A stretch of DNA of 64,000 bases from Sporomusa termitida. Lineage in GTDB: Bacteria; Bacillota; Negativicutes; Sporomusales; Sporomusaceae. Below the pieces are notes generated by a model, which ran no database searches, was not told where the DNA came from, and was given only the letters and a program-made list of their open reading frames with translations. The DNA is taken from the NCBI RefSeq assembly GCF_007641255.1, contig NZ_CP036259.1:2294001-2358000 (forward strand). Direction: 5' to 3'. A program made the translations under genes and the position numbers. Of this stretch, positions 29,246 through 37,544 are shown one piece after another (the first letter of the stretch is position 1; every line of letters begins with the position of its first letter).

Positions 29246-30268
29246 CTACCACAATTTTTCCTGGGAATTATTTTTCTCATCATAGGCAAGATTGAGATGC
29301 GCATAGGCAGCCGGCGTGGCTATCCGCCCCCGCGGCGTCCTGGCAATAAAACCCATTTGCAGCAAAAACGGTTCATATACATCTTCAATCGTCTCTGTTT
29401 CCTCACTAATGGCCGCAGCCAGGGTATCCAGGCCAACCGGCCCGCCGTTAAACTTTTTAATAATAGCGGCCAGCATGTTTCGGTCGGTTTTATCGAGACC
29501 GCGCTTATCTACTTCTAACAGTTCCAGCGCTTTGTCGGCCAGGGCATCGGTGATGATGCCATTACTGGTTACCTGGGCAAAATCACGTACCCGTTTCAGG
29601 AGACGGTTGGCAATGCGGGGTGTGCCGCGTGAACGCCGGGCAATCTCCTGCGCCCCCCGCGGTTCAATGTCTACTTTAAGAATTTCAGCGGCTCTGTTGA
29701 CGATACATACCAAATGCTCTGCTTTATAATACTCCAGACGACAAATTACCCCAAATCTGTCACGCAGCGGTGCCGCCAGAGCGCCGGCTTTGGTTGTCGC
29801 CCCGATCAGCGTAAATTTGGGTAAATCCAGACGAATGGAGCGGGCCGACGGGCCTTTGCCAATAATAATGTCAAGGGCATAATCTTCCATTGCTGAATAC
29901 AAAACTTCTTCTACCACCCGGGACAGGCGGTGGATCTCGTCAATAAACAGTACATCCTTCTCGCCCAGATTGGTTAGCAATGAAGCCAGGTCACCAGGGC
30001 GCTCAATCGCCGGACCTGATGTAATCCGGAAATTAACGCCAAGTTCGTTGGCGACGATGCCCGCCAGGGTAGTTTTCCCCAGGCCGGGCGGACCGTATAA
30101 CAATACATGGTCAAGCGCTTCGCCTCTGGCCAGTGCGGCCTGAACAAATATTGAGAGATTATTTTTTACCTGATCCTGGCCAATATATTCGACTAGGCGC
30201 CGGGGCCGCAGACTATACTGCCATGAGTCAACCTCCAGCTCGCCGGGCTCCATAACACGTTCTTCCAC
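29246..30268 (-). CDS. ruvB: Holliday junction helicase RuvB
   Basis: AAA+ motor of branch migration, loaded on junctions by RuvA. Walker A is GPPGLGKTT, Walker [10 protein letters not shown], sensor 1 IGATTKAG, and the arginine finger region PLRDRFG. The C-terminal winged helix ([12 protein letters not shown]...[10 protein letters not shown]) binds DNA. The GTG at 30268 follows GGGAGG and gives 340 aa; starts at 30301 or 30253 are possible. It follows ruvA by 19 nt. Confidence 0.97.
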   Translation of the reverse strand: MEERVMEPGELEVDSWQYSLRPRRLVEYIGQDQVKNNLSIFVQAALARGEALDHVLLYGPPGLGKTTLAGIVANELGVNFRITSGPAIERPGDLASLLTNLGEKDVLFIDEIHRLSRVVEEVLYSAMEDYALDIIIGKGPSARSIRLDLPKFTLIGATTKAGALAAPLRDRFGVICRLEYYKAEHLVCIVNRAAEILKVDIEPRGAQEIARRSRGTPRIANRLLKRVRDFAQVTSNGIITDALADKALELLEVDKRGLDKTDRNMLAAIIKKFNGGPVGLDTLAAAISEETETIEDVYEPFLLQMGFIARTPRGRIATPAAYAHLNLAYDEKNNSQEKLW

Positions 30269-30287
30269 CAGCTTGATACCTCCCACG

Positions 30288-30911
30288 TTACCTCCGGCCA
30301 AATTCCTTTAATGTAAGCCTGAGCAAATGCTCCAGCGACAACTCTGCCTGGGTGCTTACTTCCCGTTCATACACCTTTTTAATAACCGGGATTGTTTCGG
30401 CCTGGCTGTAGCCCAGGGCCGCCAGTGCCTGGACAGTCTCCTGCAGGATATCCCCCTGCAGGGCCGGATCAGTGGTTTGTTGCCCGGGAGAACCGGCATT
30501 AAACTCAGCACCAATACCCATTTTATCTTTTAATTCCAGGATGATCCGTTCCGCCGTCTTTTTACCGATACCAGGTAATTTTGTCAGTATGGCCGCATTA
30601 TTGGCACTAATGGCAGCCTGGAAATTAGGCGGTGTAATCGCTGATAAAACACCGGCAGCCACCTTGGGTCCAATCCCGGATACCGAAATCAGGTGCAGGA
30701 ATAGCTCATATTCTGCCTGCGTGTAAAAGCCATGTAAGGTTAATGCATCCTCCCGTACGTTCAGATAAGTAAATAAGGTAGCCGGCTGGCCGGTTACCAG
30801 CTTTTGCCTGGTTGAATGGGGAATAAACAGCCGGTAGCCAATCCCCTGGACATCAACAAAACAATAATCGGCAAATAAATGAGTAACTATGCCTTTAACA
30901 TAACCTATCAT
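30288..30911 (-). CDS. ruvA: Holliday junction protein RuvA
   Basis: Tetramer that binds the four-way junction and carries RuvB. 207 aa: OB-fold starting MIGYVKGIV, tandem HhH motifs ([17 protein letters not shown] and [22 protein letters not shown]), and a C-terminal UBA-like domain that touches RuvB ([11 protein letters not shown]). ATG 30911 has GAGGATAA upstream. The start lies inside ruvC (17-nt overlap), so translation is coupled. Confidence 0.98.
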   Translation of the reverse strand: MIGYVKGIVTHLFADYCFVDVQGIGYRLFIPHSTRQKLVTGQPATLFTYLNVREDALTLHGFYTQAEYELFLHLISVSGIGPKVAAGVLSAITPPNFQAAISANNAAILTKLPGIGKKTAERIILELKDKMGIGAEFNAGSPGQQTTDPALQGDILQETVQALAALGYSQAETIPVIKKVYEREVSTQAELSLEHLLRLTLKEFGRR

Positions 30912-31401
30912 TTGTTATCCTCATCCTGTTTATATTCCCGCAGTGGATCGTGCAAATGGCCACTGCCAGGGCGTCGGCAGCATCATCCGGATGCGGTTTG
31001 CCGGGTAAATTCAACAATCGCTGCGTCATATAGATTACTTGTTCCTTAGTCGCTTTTCCATACCCGGTAACAGCCTGTTTTACCTGCAAGGGTGTGTATT
31101 CGGCCAGTTTCAGGGCATTTTGCGCTGCCGCCAGGAGGATAACCCCCCGGGCCTGGCCCACCGCCATGACCGTCCGTACATTCTTATTCATAAATAATTG
31201 CTCAACACCCATAATATCCGGGTTATATTGCTTAATAAGCAGATCAATCTCCTGGTGAACTTTCTTCAGCCGCATCGCGCCCGCCATGTCCGGCGTAGTT
31301 TCAACAACACCATAGGTAAGCGCTCTTATTCTGCTGCCTTGTGCCTCGACCAATCCATAACCACAGATCGCTGTGCCGGGGTCGATTCCTAATGCTATCA
31401 T
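30895..31401 (-). CDS. ruvC: Holliday junction resolvase RuvC
   Basis: Endonuclease that resolves Holliday junctions; 168-aa homodimer. The catalytic acidic residues are in IALGIDPGTAICGYG (D7), MGVEQLF (E) and HPDDAADALAVAI (two Asp). ATG 31401 has AAAGGGGG. The first gene of the ruvCAB-que-tgt-sec run, starting just after the bofC terminator. Confidence 0.97.
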   Translation of the reverse strand: MIALGIDPGTAICGYGLVEAQGSRIRALTYGVVETTPDMAGAMRLKKVHQEIDLLIKQYNPDIMGVEQLFMNKNVRTVMAVGQARGVILLAAAQNALKLAEYTPLQVKQAVTGYGKATKEQVIYMTQRLLNLPGKPHPDDAADALAVAICTIHCGNINRMRITNDRLC

Positions 31402-31461
31402 TTGCTGCCCCCTTTTTCTCCGTTATATTCGACAGCTTTTGGTCATTATCCTGTTAAAAAA

Positions 31462-31489
31462 AGCAAAAAGAGAGGTTTCCCTCTCTTTA
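31462..31489 (-). terminator. Intrinsic terminator of the bofC-like gene
   Basis: Minus strand: AAAGAGAGG-GAAA-CCTCTCTTT and further T runs, overlapping the stop codon of the gene at 31487-32104. It separates that gene from ruvC. Confidence 0.88.
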
Positions 31490-32104
31490 TCGGGCCTGCA
31501 TTCCTTCTAATGTTTTTAATAACTCCTCTTTGGACTGTACCACCAGGCCCTGCCGTAATTCCTGGACATCCTGCGGCATTAGTGCCGTAACCGGTATTTT
31601 AGTCATTTCCTTAACAATGGCTTTAGGACCGGGTACACCGTAGAAAACCGTTACTTTGTCGTCCTTGATGCCAATAAACATATTATTGGCATGTTCGCGG
31701 CACAGGCTATCCACCTTCAGCGACATTTCAATCTCTTTGGTATCAAACTTCTCAATTGACCAGCCATTATAGATTCTTTGCACCTGGTTGAAATTAAGAC
31801 CCACTAAATTGTCAGGCGGCTTCGTTTTAAAGATTTCCTGGTCATTGCATTTTGTATACGTGATTTTTTGGATTATATCTGTAGCAGCGGAAATTTTAAT
31901 TTTTCCATCCTGTTTTACAACTTCACTCTCTGGGGGCGGAACCAGCAGGCTGCCGCCATCATTTACCTGGAACACATAATAACCGATGCCAGATAATAAT
32001 AAAATTAGGCCGCCAATCACAACCGGCCGGAGACATACCGGTTTGCTAAGCCACTTGGCAGGGCGAAGCGCGGAAATTTTGTCAAATAAATTTTTAAACG
32101 ACAT
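31487..32104 (-). CDS. bofC: BofC C-terminal-domain sporulation protein
   Basis: 205 aa: a cytoplasmic N-terminus, one helix (about residues 28-47, VVIGGLILLLSGIGYYVF), then an exported part whose end from DDKVTVFYGVPG matches the BofC C-terminal domain. BofC in Bacillus restrains SpoIVB and so delays pro-SigmaK processing. It lies next to ruvA there, as here beside ruvC. The middle region is more divergent, so the family call rests on the C-terminal part plus synteny. AAAGGAG stands upstream. Confidence 0.78.
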   Translation of the reverse strand: MSFKNLFDKISALRPAKWLSKPVCLRPVVIGGLILLLSGIGYYVFQVNDGGSLLVPPPESEVVKQDGKIKISAATDIIQKITYTKCNDQEIFKTKPPDNLVGLNFNQVQRIYNGWSIEKFDTKEIEMSLKVDSLCREHANNMFIGIKDDKVTVFYGVPGPKAIVKEMTKIPVTALMPQDVQELRQGLVVQSKEELLKTLEGMQAR

Positions 32105-32186
32105 TTAGACAACACTCCTTTCTTTAGTGTTGCCAGTATTTTTTCCAAATTATACAAAAATTATACCCGCCTGCAATTTAAACGTC

Positions 32187-32213
32187 AAAATAATAAGCAG
32201 GCTGCAGCCTGCT
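32187..32213 (-). terminator. Terminator of yebC
   Basis: Minus strand: palindrome AGCAGGCTGCAGCCTGCT followed by TATTATTTT, 4 nt after the yebC stop. Confidence 0.8.
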
Positions 32214-32216
32214 CAA

Positions 32217-32954
32217 TTAATCTTCCATATCTTCAGGAATATCAAAGTTGGTATATACTTCCTGAAGATCATCATGATCTTCAAGGGCATCCAGAAGCTT
32301 CATCATCTTTGCCGCCTCATCGCCGGCCAGACTGGTTGCCGTTTCCGGCACCATGGTGATGCGGGCAACCACTGTTTTTATATTATTTTCTTCTAACGCT
32401 GCCTGCACCTTTTCAAAATCATCAGGGGCTGTCGTTATTTCAAACTGACTGTCAACCGCCTCAAAATCCTCGGCCCCTGCATCCAGCGCCAGGAGCATCA
32501 ACTCTTCTTCATTAAGCCCGTCCTGCTCAATAATAAATATCCCCTTTTGTTTAAACATCCAGGCAACGCACCCGGACTCACCAAGATTACCGCCAAATTT
32601 CGCAAACAGATGTCTTACATCGGCAGCCGTCCGGTTACGATTGTCAGTCATGGCCTCAACCATGATAGCAACCCCGCCGGGTCCATAGCCTTCATAGCTT
32701 ATTTCTTCATAATTACTGCCTTCAAGGGCTCCCGCGCCTTTTTGAATTGCCCGTTGAATATTCTCTTTCGGAATATTGTTTTCTTTTGCTTTTTGCAGCG
32801 CCAGTTTTAAACGCATGTTACCTGTAGGGTCAGAGCCGCCCAGTCTTACGGCAATCGTAATTTCACGGCCAATCTTGGTAGTAACCTTGCCGCGAACGGC
32901 ATCCATTTTGCCTTTTTTGTGTTTTATATTGGCCCATTTTGAATGTCCCGACAT
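32217..32954 (-). CDS. YebC/PmpR-family DNA- or ribosome-associated regulator
   Basis: 245 aa, full length, starting MSGHSKWANIKHKKGKMDA. YebC-family proteins are described as transcriptional regulators (PmpR). Some members are now linked to translation of difficult, proline-rich sequences. The domains I and III landmarks (GREITIAVRLGGSDP, YEGYGPGGVAIMVE and CVAWMFKQKG) are present. It is monocistronic, with its own terminator. Which of the family roles applies cannot be told from sequence. Confidence 0.95.
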   Translation of the reverse strand: MSGHSKWANIKHKKGKMDAVRGKVTTKIGREITIAVRLGGSDPTGNMRLKLALQKAKENNIPKENIQRAIQKGAGALEGSNYEEISYEGYGPGGVAIMVEAMTDNRNRTAADVRHLFAKFGGNLGESGCVAWMFKQKGIFIIEQDGLNEEELMLLALDAGAEDFEAVDSQFEITTAPDDFEKVQAALEENNIKTVVARITMVPETATSLAGDEAAKMMKLLDALEDHDDLQEVYTNFDIPEDMED

Positions 32955-33027
32955 TGTAATACTCCTCTCAGACTATGTGAATCGCCAATATTGTAACATA
33001 ATAGTCAGGTATTGGCAAAGCTCATTT

Positions 33028-34179
33028 TTAAATCCACTCAATGACTACCTCTTTGCCTTTAGCTTCTAATACGGCTTTTAATTTTTTCAGTACCTGGGAT
33101 TTGATATTCATCTGCAGCGGAAAACCTGGATTCTGGTGAGCCGGATTAACGGCCAAACCGGCAAAAATCTTAATTTTGTCAGCCGCCAGCAGCAATTTGG
33201 CCAATAAGGTAGCCCCATCTTTCTTATGGGTACTGCGCAGGTTTTTCGTCATTGTCAACCGGTCAGCTGCGGCATGCAACGTCAGCACACCCTCTGTCAC
33301 TAAATCGATCCCGTCAATATAGCCGATGGGCGGAATCTGCGGGTCCTGGCAGGTCAAATCCACCGTAAGCGGACAATTGCTTATTTTACTGACGATTTGA
33401 GCAGTAGTCCCGCCGGCGACCACTTTTTTTCCCGTTTCGGCCAGCAGCCGCGTGACATACTCTTCGTCACGCCCGGCATCGGCGGGCGGTCCGGTAAATA
33501 ACGTCAATTGCTGGGGGTAACGCATTTTTATCACTAAAGCGGTTGAATCGTCACCAGGCCGGCCGACATAGTAGCCTTCACAACAATTTATCAGGTGTTG
33601 GCCGATGATTTCAGCATCACTTGTTTCATCACATTCCCTTTCGATTTGGCCTGCTACCCCCTTCCAGCCCCAGCCTAATTTGAGCAGGCCGCCAATGCCG
33701 GCATGAAGCACACCGTCGGTTACAGCGACTAATATATCCTGGGGCTGGAGCCAAAGCTCGCCTTCCCGGATCGTCTTGCCGCTTACCAGCTTCTCATGGG
33801 TAGGGAACTTAAGAACCTTGCCATTACGTACCAGAAAGGTTTCGGGGCAGTCAAACTCGACAACCGTTGCTTGTCCGTTCGGAGCAATTTTTATGATATG
33901 CAGGGTCGAGTAGGCAATCTTACGCTGCCGGCATACCGGCAGTGTTTCCGCAATCGTGTTTACCACATCCGCCAGGGGGATGCCGCGTTTAAGCATAACC
34001 GTAGCAATTTTGGTAGTCAAGGTAGCTAAGATATTGGCTTTGACACCGCTGCCAAGCCCGTCGGACATGACGATAATTGTTGCTGCCGGCGTTCTGACAA
34101 TGTCAACATTATCACCGCATAATTCTTCACCGACTTTAGATAATTGGGCTAAGCCGACCTCGGCATGAAGCCGCTGCAT
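33028..34179 (-). CDS. SpoIIE-family PP2C-type serine phosphatase
   Basis: 383 aa. The N-terminal half is a SpoIIE/PP2C domain with the metal-binding MSDGLGSGVKA, the second-Asp stretch ILVAVTDGVLHAG and the closing GRPGDDSTALVIKM. The remaining 150 residues form a second domain (TVDLTCQDPQIPPIGYIDGIDLVTEGVLTL) typical of phosphatases tied to hydrogenase-like sensors. No membrane helices, so it is not SpoIIE itself. The start overlaps the upstream stop as TAATG, so it is coupled to the hydrogenase-PAS protein, probably its sensor. Confidence 0.9.
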   Translation of the reverse strand: MQRLHAEVGLAQLSKVGEELCGDNVDIVRTPAATIIVMSDGLGSGVKANILATLTTKIATVMLKRGIPLADVVNTIAETLPVCRQRKIAYSTLHIIKIAPNGQATVVEFDCPETFLVRNGKVLKFPTHEKLVSGKTIREGELWLQPQDILVAVTDGVLHAGIGGLLKLGWGWKGVAGQIERECDETSDAEIIGQHLINCCEGYYVGRPGDDSTALVIKMRYPQQLTLFTGPPADAGRDEEYVTRLLAETGKKVVAGGTTAQIVSKISNCPLTVDLTCQDPQIPPIGYIDGIDLVTEGVLTLHAAADRLTMTKNLRSTHKKDGATLLAKLLLAADKIKIFAGLAVNPAHQNPGFPLQMNIKSQVLKKLKAVLEAKGKEVVIEWI

Positions 34180-35933
34180 TACATGTCACCCTTGCTTTTA
34201 ATTAACATAATCATTTCCAACAGCGCCGATTTTGTTTCCGCTGTAGTTTCTCCCAGCAAACCGGCAATCTCTTGTGCGACCTGCATCTGCTTATTAATAA
34301 TCTCCGTTGCTTTGCTCACAGTTTCAAGCTTCATTTGCTGCAGCTCCCGGCTTTTTTGTTCATGGGCGGTCACGTCGGTAATGATGGCAATAACCAGGCC
34401 ATGTTCAGGCACCGGAATAATCATTTGTTCGGTAATGATGCCATACTGGGAATATTCCACCCTTTTGCCCACAATCTTGTGACCAAATTGAGCCGTGGCA
34501 ATAAAATCCGAGCAGTCAAACAGCTCGGTTAAGCTCATGCCTTTAAAAATTTCTTTACCGGCACCAAACATTCGTTTAACTGCCGGATTAAATTCCTTAA
34601 TAATCATTTTCTCATTAACGGCAATGATGGCATTGAGGGAGTTCTCCACAATAATGTTGGCAAAGGATTCGGCTTTAGAACGCATATAGGGAACACACAT
34701 CTCTAATTCGGCCAGCCCCTGAAATACAGCTACAGCCTTGGCGCGGCAACTGTCATACCCGCAGGCGCCACAGTTTTTTTCATCTTTTGCCGAAAATTTA
34801 CCTGTTTGTTTAAGAATGTCCCTGATCTCGTCTTCGGCAGGGGTGACGGCATTAACAGGTCGGGACTGGTACTGGCGCCGCAGGTCGATTGTACCGGTGG
34901 CAGCCGGGTATGGGCAGGCAGTGTCCATTGCCATTTTGGCATAAGTAATGATCTTATTGCGTTTAACCGGCAGCAACTGACCCCCCCCCATGGCCGGCCC
35001 CCCCACACATCCGCCGGTACAAGCCATCGCTTCAATAAACGTGGGGGTAAACTCGCTCTTACTCAGGGCCGCGAATACTTCCAGGCAGTTTTCAAGGCCA
35101 TCGATTGCGATAATATCGTCACAGTCCGCCGGCGCAACCCATGGCCGCAGTATTCCCCCGCTTACCGGAAAGTACCGGCCCGGGCCGGGAGTGCCTGGCG
35201 GCAATAAGGGCGTTGCCGGCGAAACAGCTTTATGAATATAAGCAGGTAAGCCCTGTAACCATGCTTCTAATTGCTCAAAGGTAATAACAGCATCCGCCTG
35301 AGAACCTTCGCAACCCTCAGCCATTTTGGCAATACAGGGTCCGGCAAATACAACAAAAGTGTCCGGCCCATACTGATTTCTAATCATCTTCGCGTGGGCC
35401 AGCATTGGCGATATAACCGGAGCAAGGTTAGTGACTAACAGCGGATAGTACTGCTCGATAATGTTCACAACCACCGGGCAGCAGGAAGTAATCAGGGTAT
35501 TATCCCCAGGCTTGATGTTTTGCAGGTATGTGCCATATAGTTCGGAAATTTTGTCGGCTGCTTCTGCCGTTTCCGCCACGGCGGTAACACCGGCCTGGAG
35601 TAAACATTCAGCCAGTCCGGATAGCGTATGTCCCGGAAAAGCAGCAATATAAGAAGGAGCCAAACTCACAACAACGCGTTTTCCCTGGCTGATTGCTGCC
35701 AGCATGGGCTGCAGTTGATTGTCCACTTGTTTGGCCTGCTGCGGGCATTCCCGGACACACCGGCCACAAAGTATACAGCGTTCTTCAATAACACGGGCAT
35801 GACCTTTATTAATAGCAATAGCTTTTACCGGGCAAGACCGTACACAGCGGAAACAATCCCGGCAATTCACTTTATGGGTGAGGATGGTGTTAATGAGGTT
35901 TCCCTCCCAACACTTTTTCCACAAATATGTCAT
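34179..35933 (-). CDS. FeFe-hydrogenase-like iron-sulfur PAS sensor protein
   Basis: 584 aa. Domains: two [4Fe-4S] ferredoxin motifs (C24-C34 and C53-C63); an FeFe-hydrogenase core with L1 TSCCPVVV (C151/C152), L2 GPCIAKMAE (C200) and L3 EAMACTGGCVGG (C305/C309); a four-cysteine Fe-S domain (C388, C391, C396, C413); a PAS domain (about 420-535); and a helical tail. All four H-cluster cysteines are present, but L1 lacks the usual Trp and L3 has a small insertion before GGGQ. This fits the sensory (group C/D-like) hydrogenases, not a catalytic one. ATG 35933 has a poor ribosome site and overlaps the preceding gene by 44 nt. An ATT at 35894 preceded by GGGAGG is an alternative. Confidence 0.88.
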   Translation of the reverse strand: MTYLWKKCWEGNLINTILTHKVNCRDCFRCVRSCPVKAIAINKGHARVIEERCILCGRCVRECPQQAKQVDNQLQPMLAAISQGKRVVVSLAPSYIAAFPGHTLSGLAECLLQAGVTAVAETAEAADKISELYGTYLQNIKPGDNTLITSCCPVVVNIIEQYYPLLVTNLAPVISPMLAHAKMIRNQYGPDTFVVFAGPCIAKMAEGCEGSQADAVITFEQLEAWLQGLPAYIHKAVSPATPLLPPGTPGPGRYFPVSGGILRPWVAPADCDDIIAIDGLENCLEVFAALSKSEFTPTFIEAMACTGGCVGGPAMGGGQLLPVKRNKIITYAKMAMDTACPYPAATGTIDLRRQYQSRPVNAVTPAEDEIRDILKQTGKFSAKDEKNCGACGYDSCRAKAVAVFQGLAELEMCVPYMRSKAESFANIIVENSLNAIIAVNEKMIIKEFNPAVKRMFGAGKEIFKGMSLTELFDCSDFIATAQFGHKIVGKRVEYSQYGIITEQMIIPVPEHGLVIAIITDVTAHEQKSRELQQMKLETVSKATEIINKQMQVAQEIAGLLGETTAETKSALLEMIMLIKSKGDM

Positions 35934-36141
35934 GCACTTTTTCTTTGGCTACATTATGAATAATTTCATCATTCAACTTAATAACAACACCTTCGGTGCA
36001 CTGGCCCTGGCAAAAATTGCCCTCAATATCGATTTCACTTTGCACCTGGTATTTATCAATTAACGCTTTGAAAGCATTTAATACACTGTAGGCCCCGCGC
36101 AAGTGGCAGGCACTTCCAAAGCAGATTGACAGCTTTAACAT
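35890..36141 (-). CDS. Thioredoxin-like [2Fe-2S] ferredoxin
   Basis: 83 aa, resembling the NuoE/HydC-type thioredoxin-fold ferredoxin alone. The cysteines are in CFGSACHLRGA near the N-terminus and NFCQGQC in the middle, spacing that binds one [2Fe-2S]. It starts the three-gene unit; the next gene overlaps its end. It probably passes electrons to or from the hydrogenase-like protein. ATG 36141 has TTGAGGTG upstream. Confidence 0.9.
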   Translation of the reverse strand: MLKLSICFGSACHLRGAYSVLNAFKALIDKYQVQSEIDIEGNFCQGQCTEGVVIKLNDEIIHNVAKEKVHDIFVEKVLGGKPH

Positions 36142-36210
36142 GACTACACCTCAATATAATGTGAAATTTTTCACTATCAACACAAAACAATTACTCTTAT
36201 CTATTCTACG

Positions 36211-36244
36211 CTAAAAGCACATGTTATGCAACATGTGCTTTTAG
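36211..36244 (-). terminator. Hairpin terminator of yunB
   Basis: A 15-bp perfect stem CTAAAAGCACATGTT with a 4-nt loop, ending TTTTAG; 38 nt after the yunB stop. The T run is short. Confidence 0.65.
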
Positions 36245-36282
36245 CAGGCTCGCGCTACTGCCGTCCACAACACTACGCTGGT

Positions 36283-36981
36283 TCAATGGCCGGAATTAGC
36301 ATTATTACCACCATTACTGCCATTCAACATATCACTGTTTAACGGAAATGGAAACTGAACATATGTATTGGGAACTTCCCCGACAACAACGTATTCGGCA
36401 ATAGGCACCTGCGTATTAATACTTACGCTTTCACTGACCAGCGGCACAACAATACGGACCTGGGTAGTAGCAACAAGGTAAACCATATGCCGGGTTTGGT
36501 TAATACCGGCTTGCTCAAACTTATCAATTACTTTAACCTGGACCGTACCGACAGGAATGATCGTAACGGTAATTTTAGGACCCCAACTAGCCAGCATCTG
36601 ACTGCCAAACACCTGACCAATCGGAATACGTATCTTCTCTTCCTTAACTGCCCGCAGCCCATCCTGGACTTTCATCGTCGTATCGGCTGCCAGCCTGTTA
36701 AATTCCATCGTATTCGGTTGAATAAGCACTACCCGGCCATGTTCATCAAGGGTGACGTTTACCAGCGTCTTGGGATCAACAGTCAGACTGACTTCATTGT
36801 TAATGACATTGTTAATCGCGTAGGTTGCGATAAAGGTGGCTCTTGCTTCCGCAATCGCCATCAGTGTTGGCTTTAGGTGAGTTTCAATCTGCCAGAAAAA
36901 GAACAATAATACACTCCCCAAGGCGATGATGACTAGTGGCAAGAGTGGCATTGTACGCTTTCGCCGCACTGAAAACCGCAT
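36283..36981 (-). CDS. yunB: Sporulation protein YunB
   Basis: 232 aa: a basic N-terminus, one helix (about residues 12-29), then an exported domain with NNVINNEVSLT, a DEHGRVVLIQPNTMEFNRL stretch and IRIPIGQVFGS...GPKITVTIIPVGTVQ. These match YunB, a SigE-controlled mother-cell protein of unknown mechanism in Bacillus. The Asn/Gly-rich tail is not conserved. AGGAGGGGGAGAC precedes ATG 36981. I could not find a convincing SigE promoter. Confidence 0.92.
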   Translation of the reverse strand: MRFSVRRKRTMPLLPLVIIALGSVLLFFFWQIETHLKPTLMAIAEARATFIATYAINNVINNEVSLTVDPKTLVNVTLDEHGRVVLIQPNTMEFNRLAADTTMKVQDGLRAVKEEKIRIPIGQVFGSQMLASWGPKITVTIIPVGTVQVKVIDKFEQAGINQTRHMVYLVATTQVRIVVPLVSESVSINTQVPIAEYVVVGEVPNTYVQFPFPLNSDMLNGSNGGNNANSGH

Positions 36982-37165
36982 GTCTCCCCCTCCTCTAAAC
37001 CACCATTACTTCGTTTATTAATTATATATATGGTCAAAGCTGGTTATTAGTTACTCATATATTACAAAACATTATAATAAAATCACCGGGAATACTATAT
37101 TGTATCCAATTAGTGAAGACTCTTTTATCGGCCTTACCAATAAAAATACCGGGAGGCGATCGCCA

Positions 37166-37495
37166 ATGGATCGTTTAGAAAAGTTAAAAATGAGTGTTGC
37201 CAATGAAACCCTTGGCAACACAATGAATACAGAAATAACCAGCGCCAGCTGCAAAAGTGTTGTAAATGAGAGGAAAACTGAGAGTGCCGAAGAACTGGGG
37301 TTTAAAGAAAAAATTGACACTGCCGGCCGGCAAAGCATGACGACCGGTGAGGCTGGAAAAATCGGCGGCTCCATGGGCGGACATAGCGGCGGACAAATGG
37401 TCAAAAACCTGATGGCAATGGCGGAAGCACAAATGGCTCCTGTTGATGGCACAACCCTTGAGGAGGTAAAAAAACAGCTGGCAGGCAAGCGGTGA
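37166..37495 (+). CDS. Alpha/beta-type small acid-soluble spore protein (extended)
   Basis: 109 aa. SASPs coat spore DNA against UV. The match runs from AEELGFKEKI (the ELG..-type GPR-cleavage region) to TGEAGKIGG and MVKNLMAMAEAQM, the SASP glycine motif and last helix. Unlike ordinary 60-90 aa forms, it has a longer N-terminus, a Cys (residue 29), an inserted SMGGHSGG and a charged tail. ATG 37166 follows GGGAGG at 9 nt; the longer frame from 37100 has no site. Divergent from yunB. No clear SigG promoter was found. Confidence 0.83.
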   Translation: MDRLEKLKMSVANETLGNTMNTEITSASCKSVVNERKTESAEELGFKEKIDTAGRQSMTTGEAGKIGGSMGGHSGGQMVKNLMAMAEAQMAPVDGTTLEEVKKQLAGKR

Positions 37496-37502
37496 AAATA
37501 AA

Positions 37503-37531
37503 ACTGGGTCGCAGGTGCGACCCAGTTTTTA
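37503..37531 (+). terminator. Bidirectional terminator between SASP and tyrS
   Basis: ACTGGGTCGC-AGGT-GCGACCCAGT with T runs on both strands (TTTTTATT on plus, TTTTATTTT on minus), serving both convergent genes. Confidence 0.9.
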
Positions 37532-37544
37532 TTCTCCTGTCAGG

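Noticed and set aside
36982-37165. SigE/SigG promoters between yunB and the SASP gene
   Set aside because: CATTATA and CATATATA occur, but no matching -35 at proper distance.
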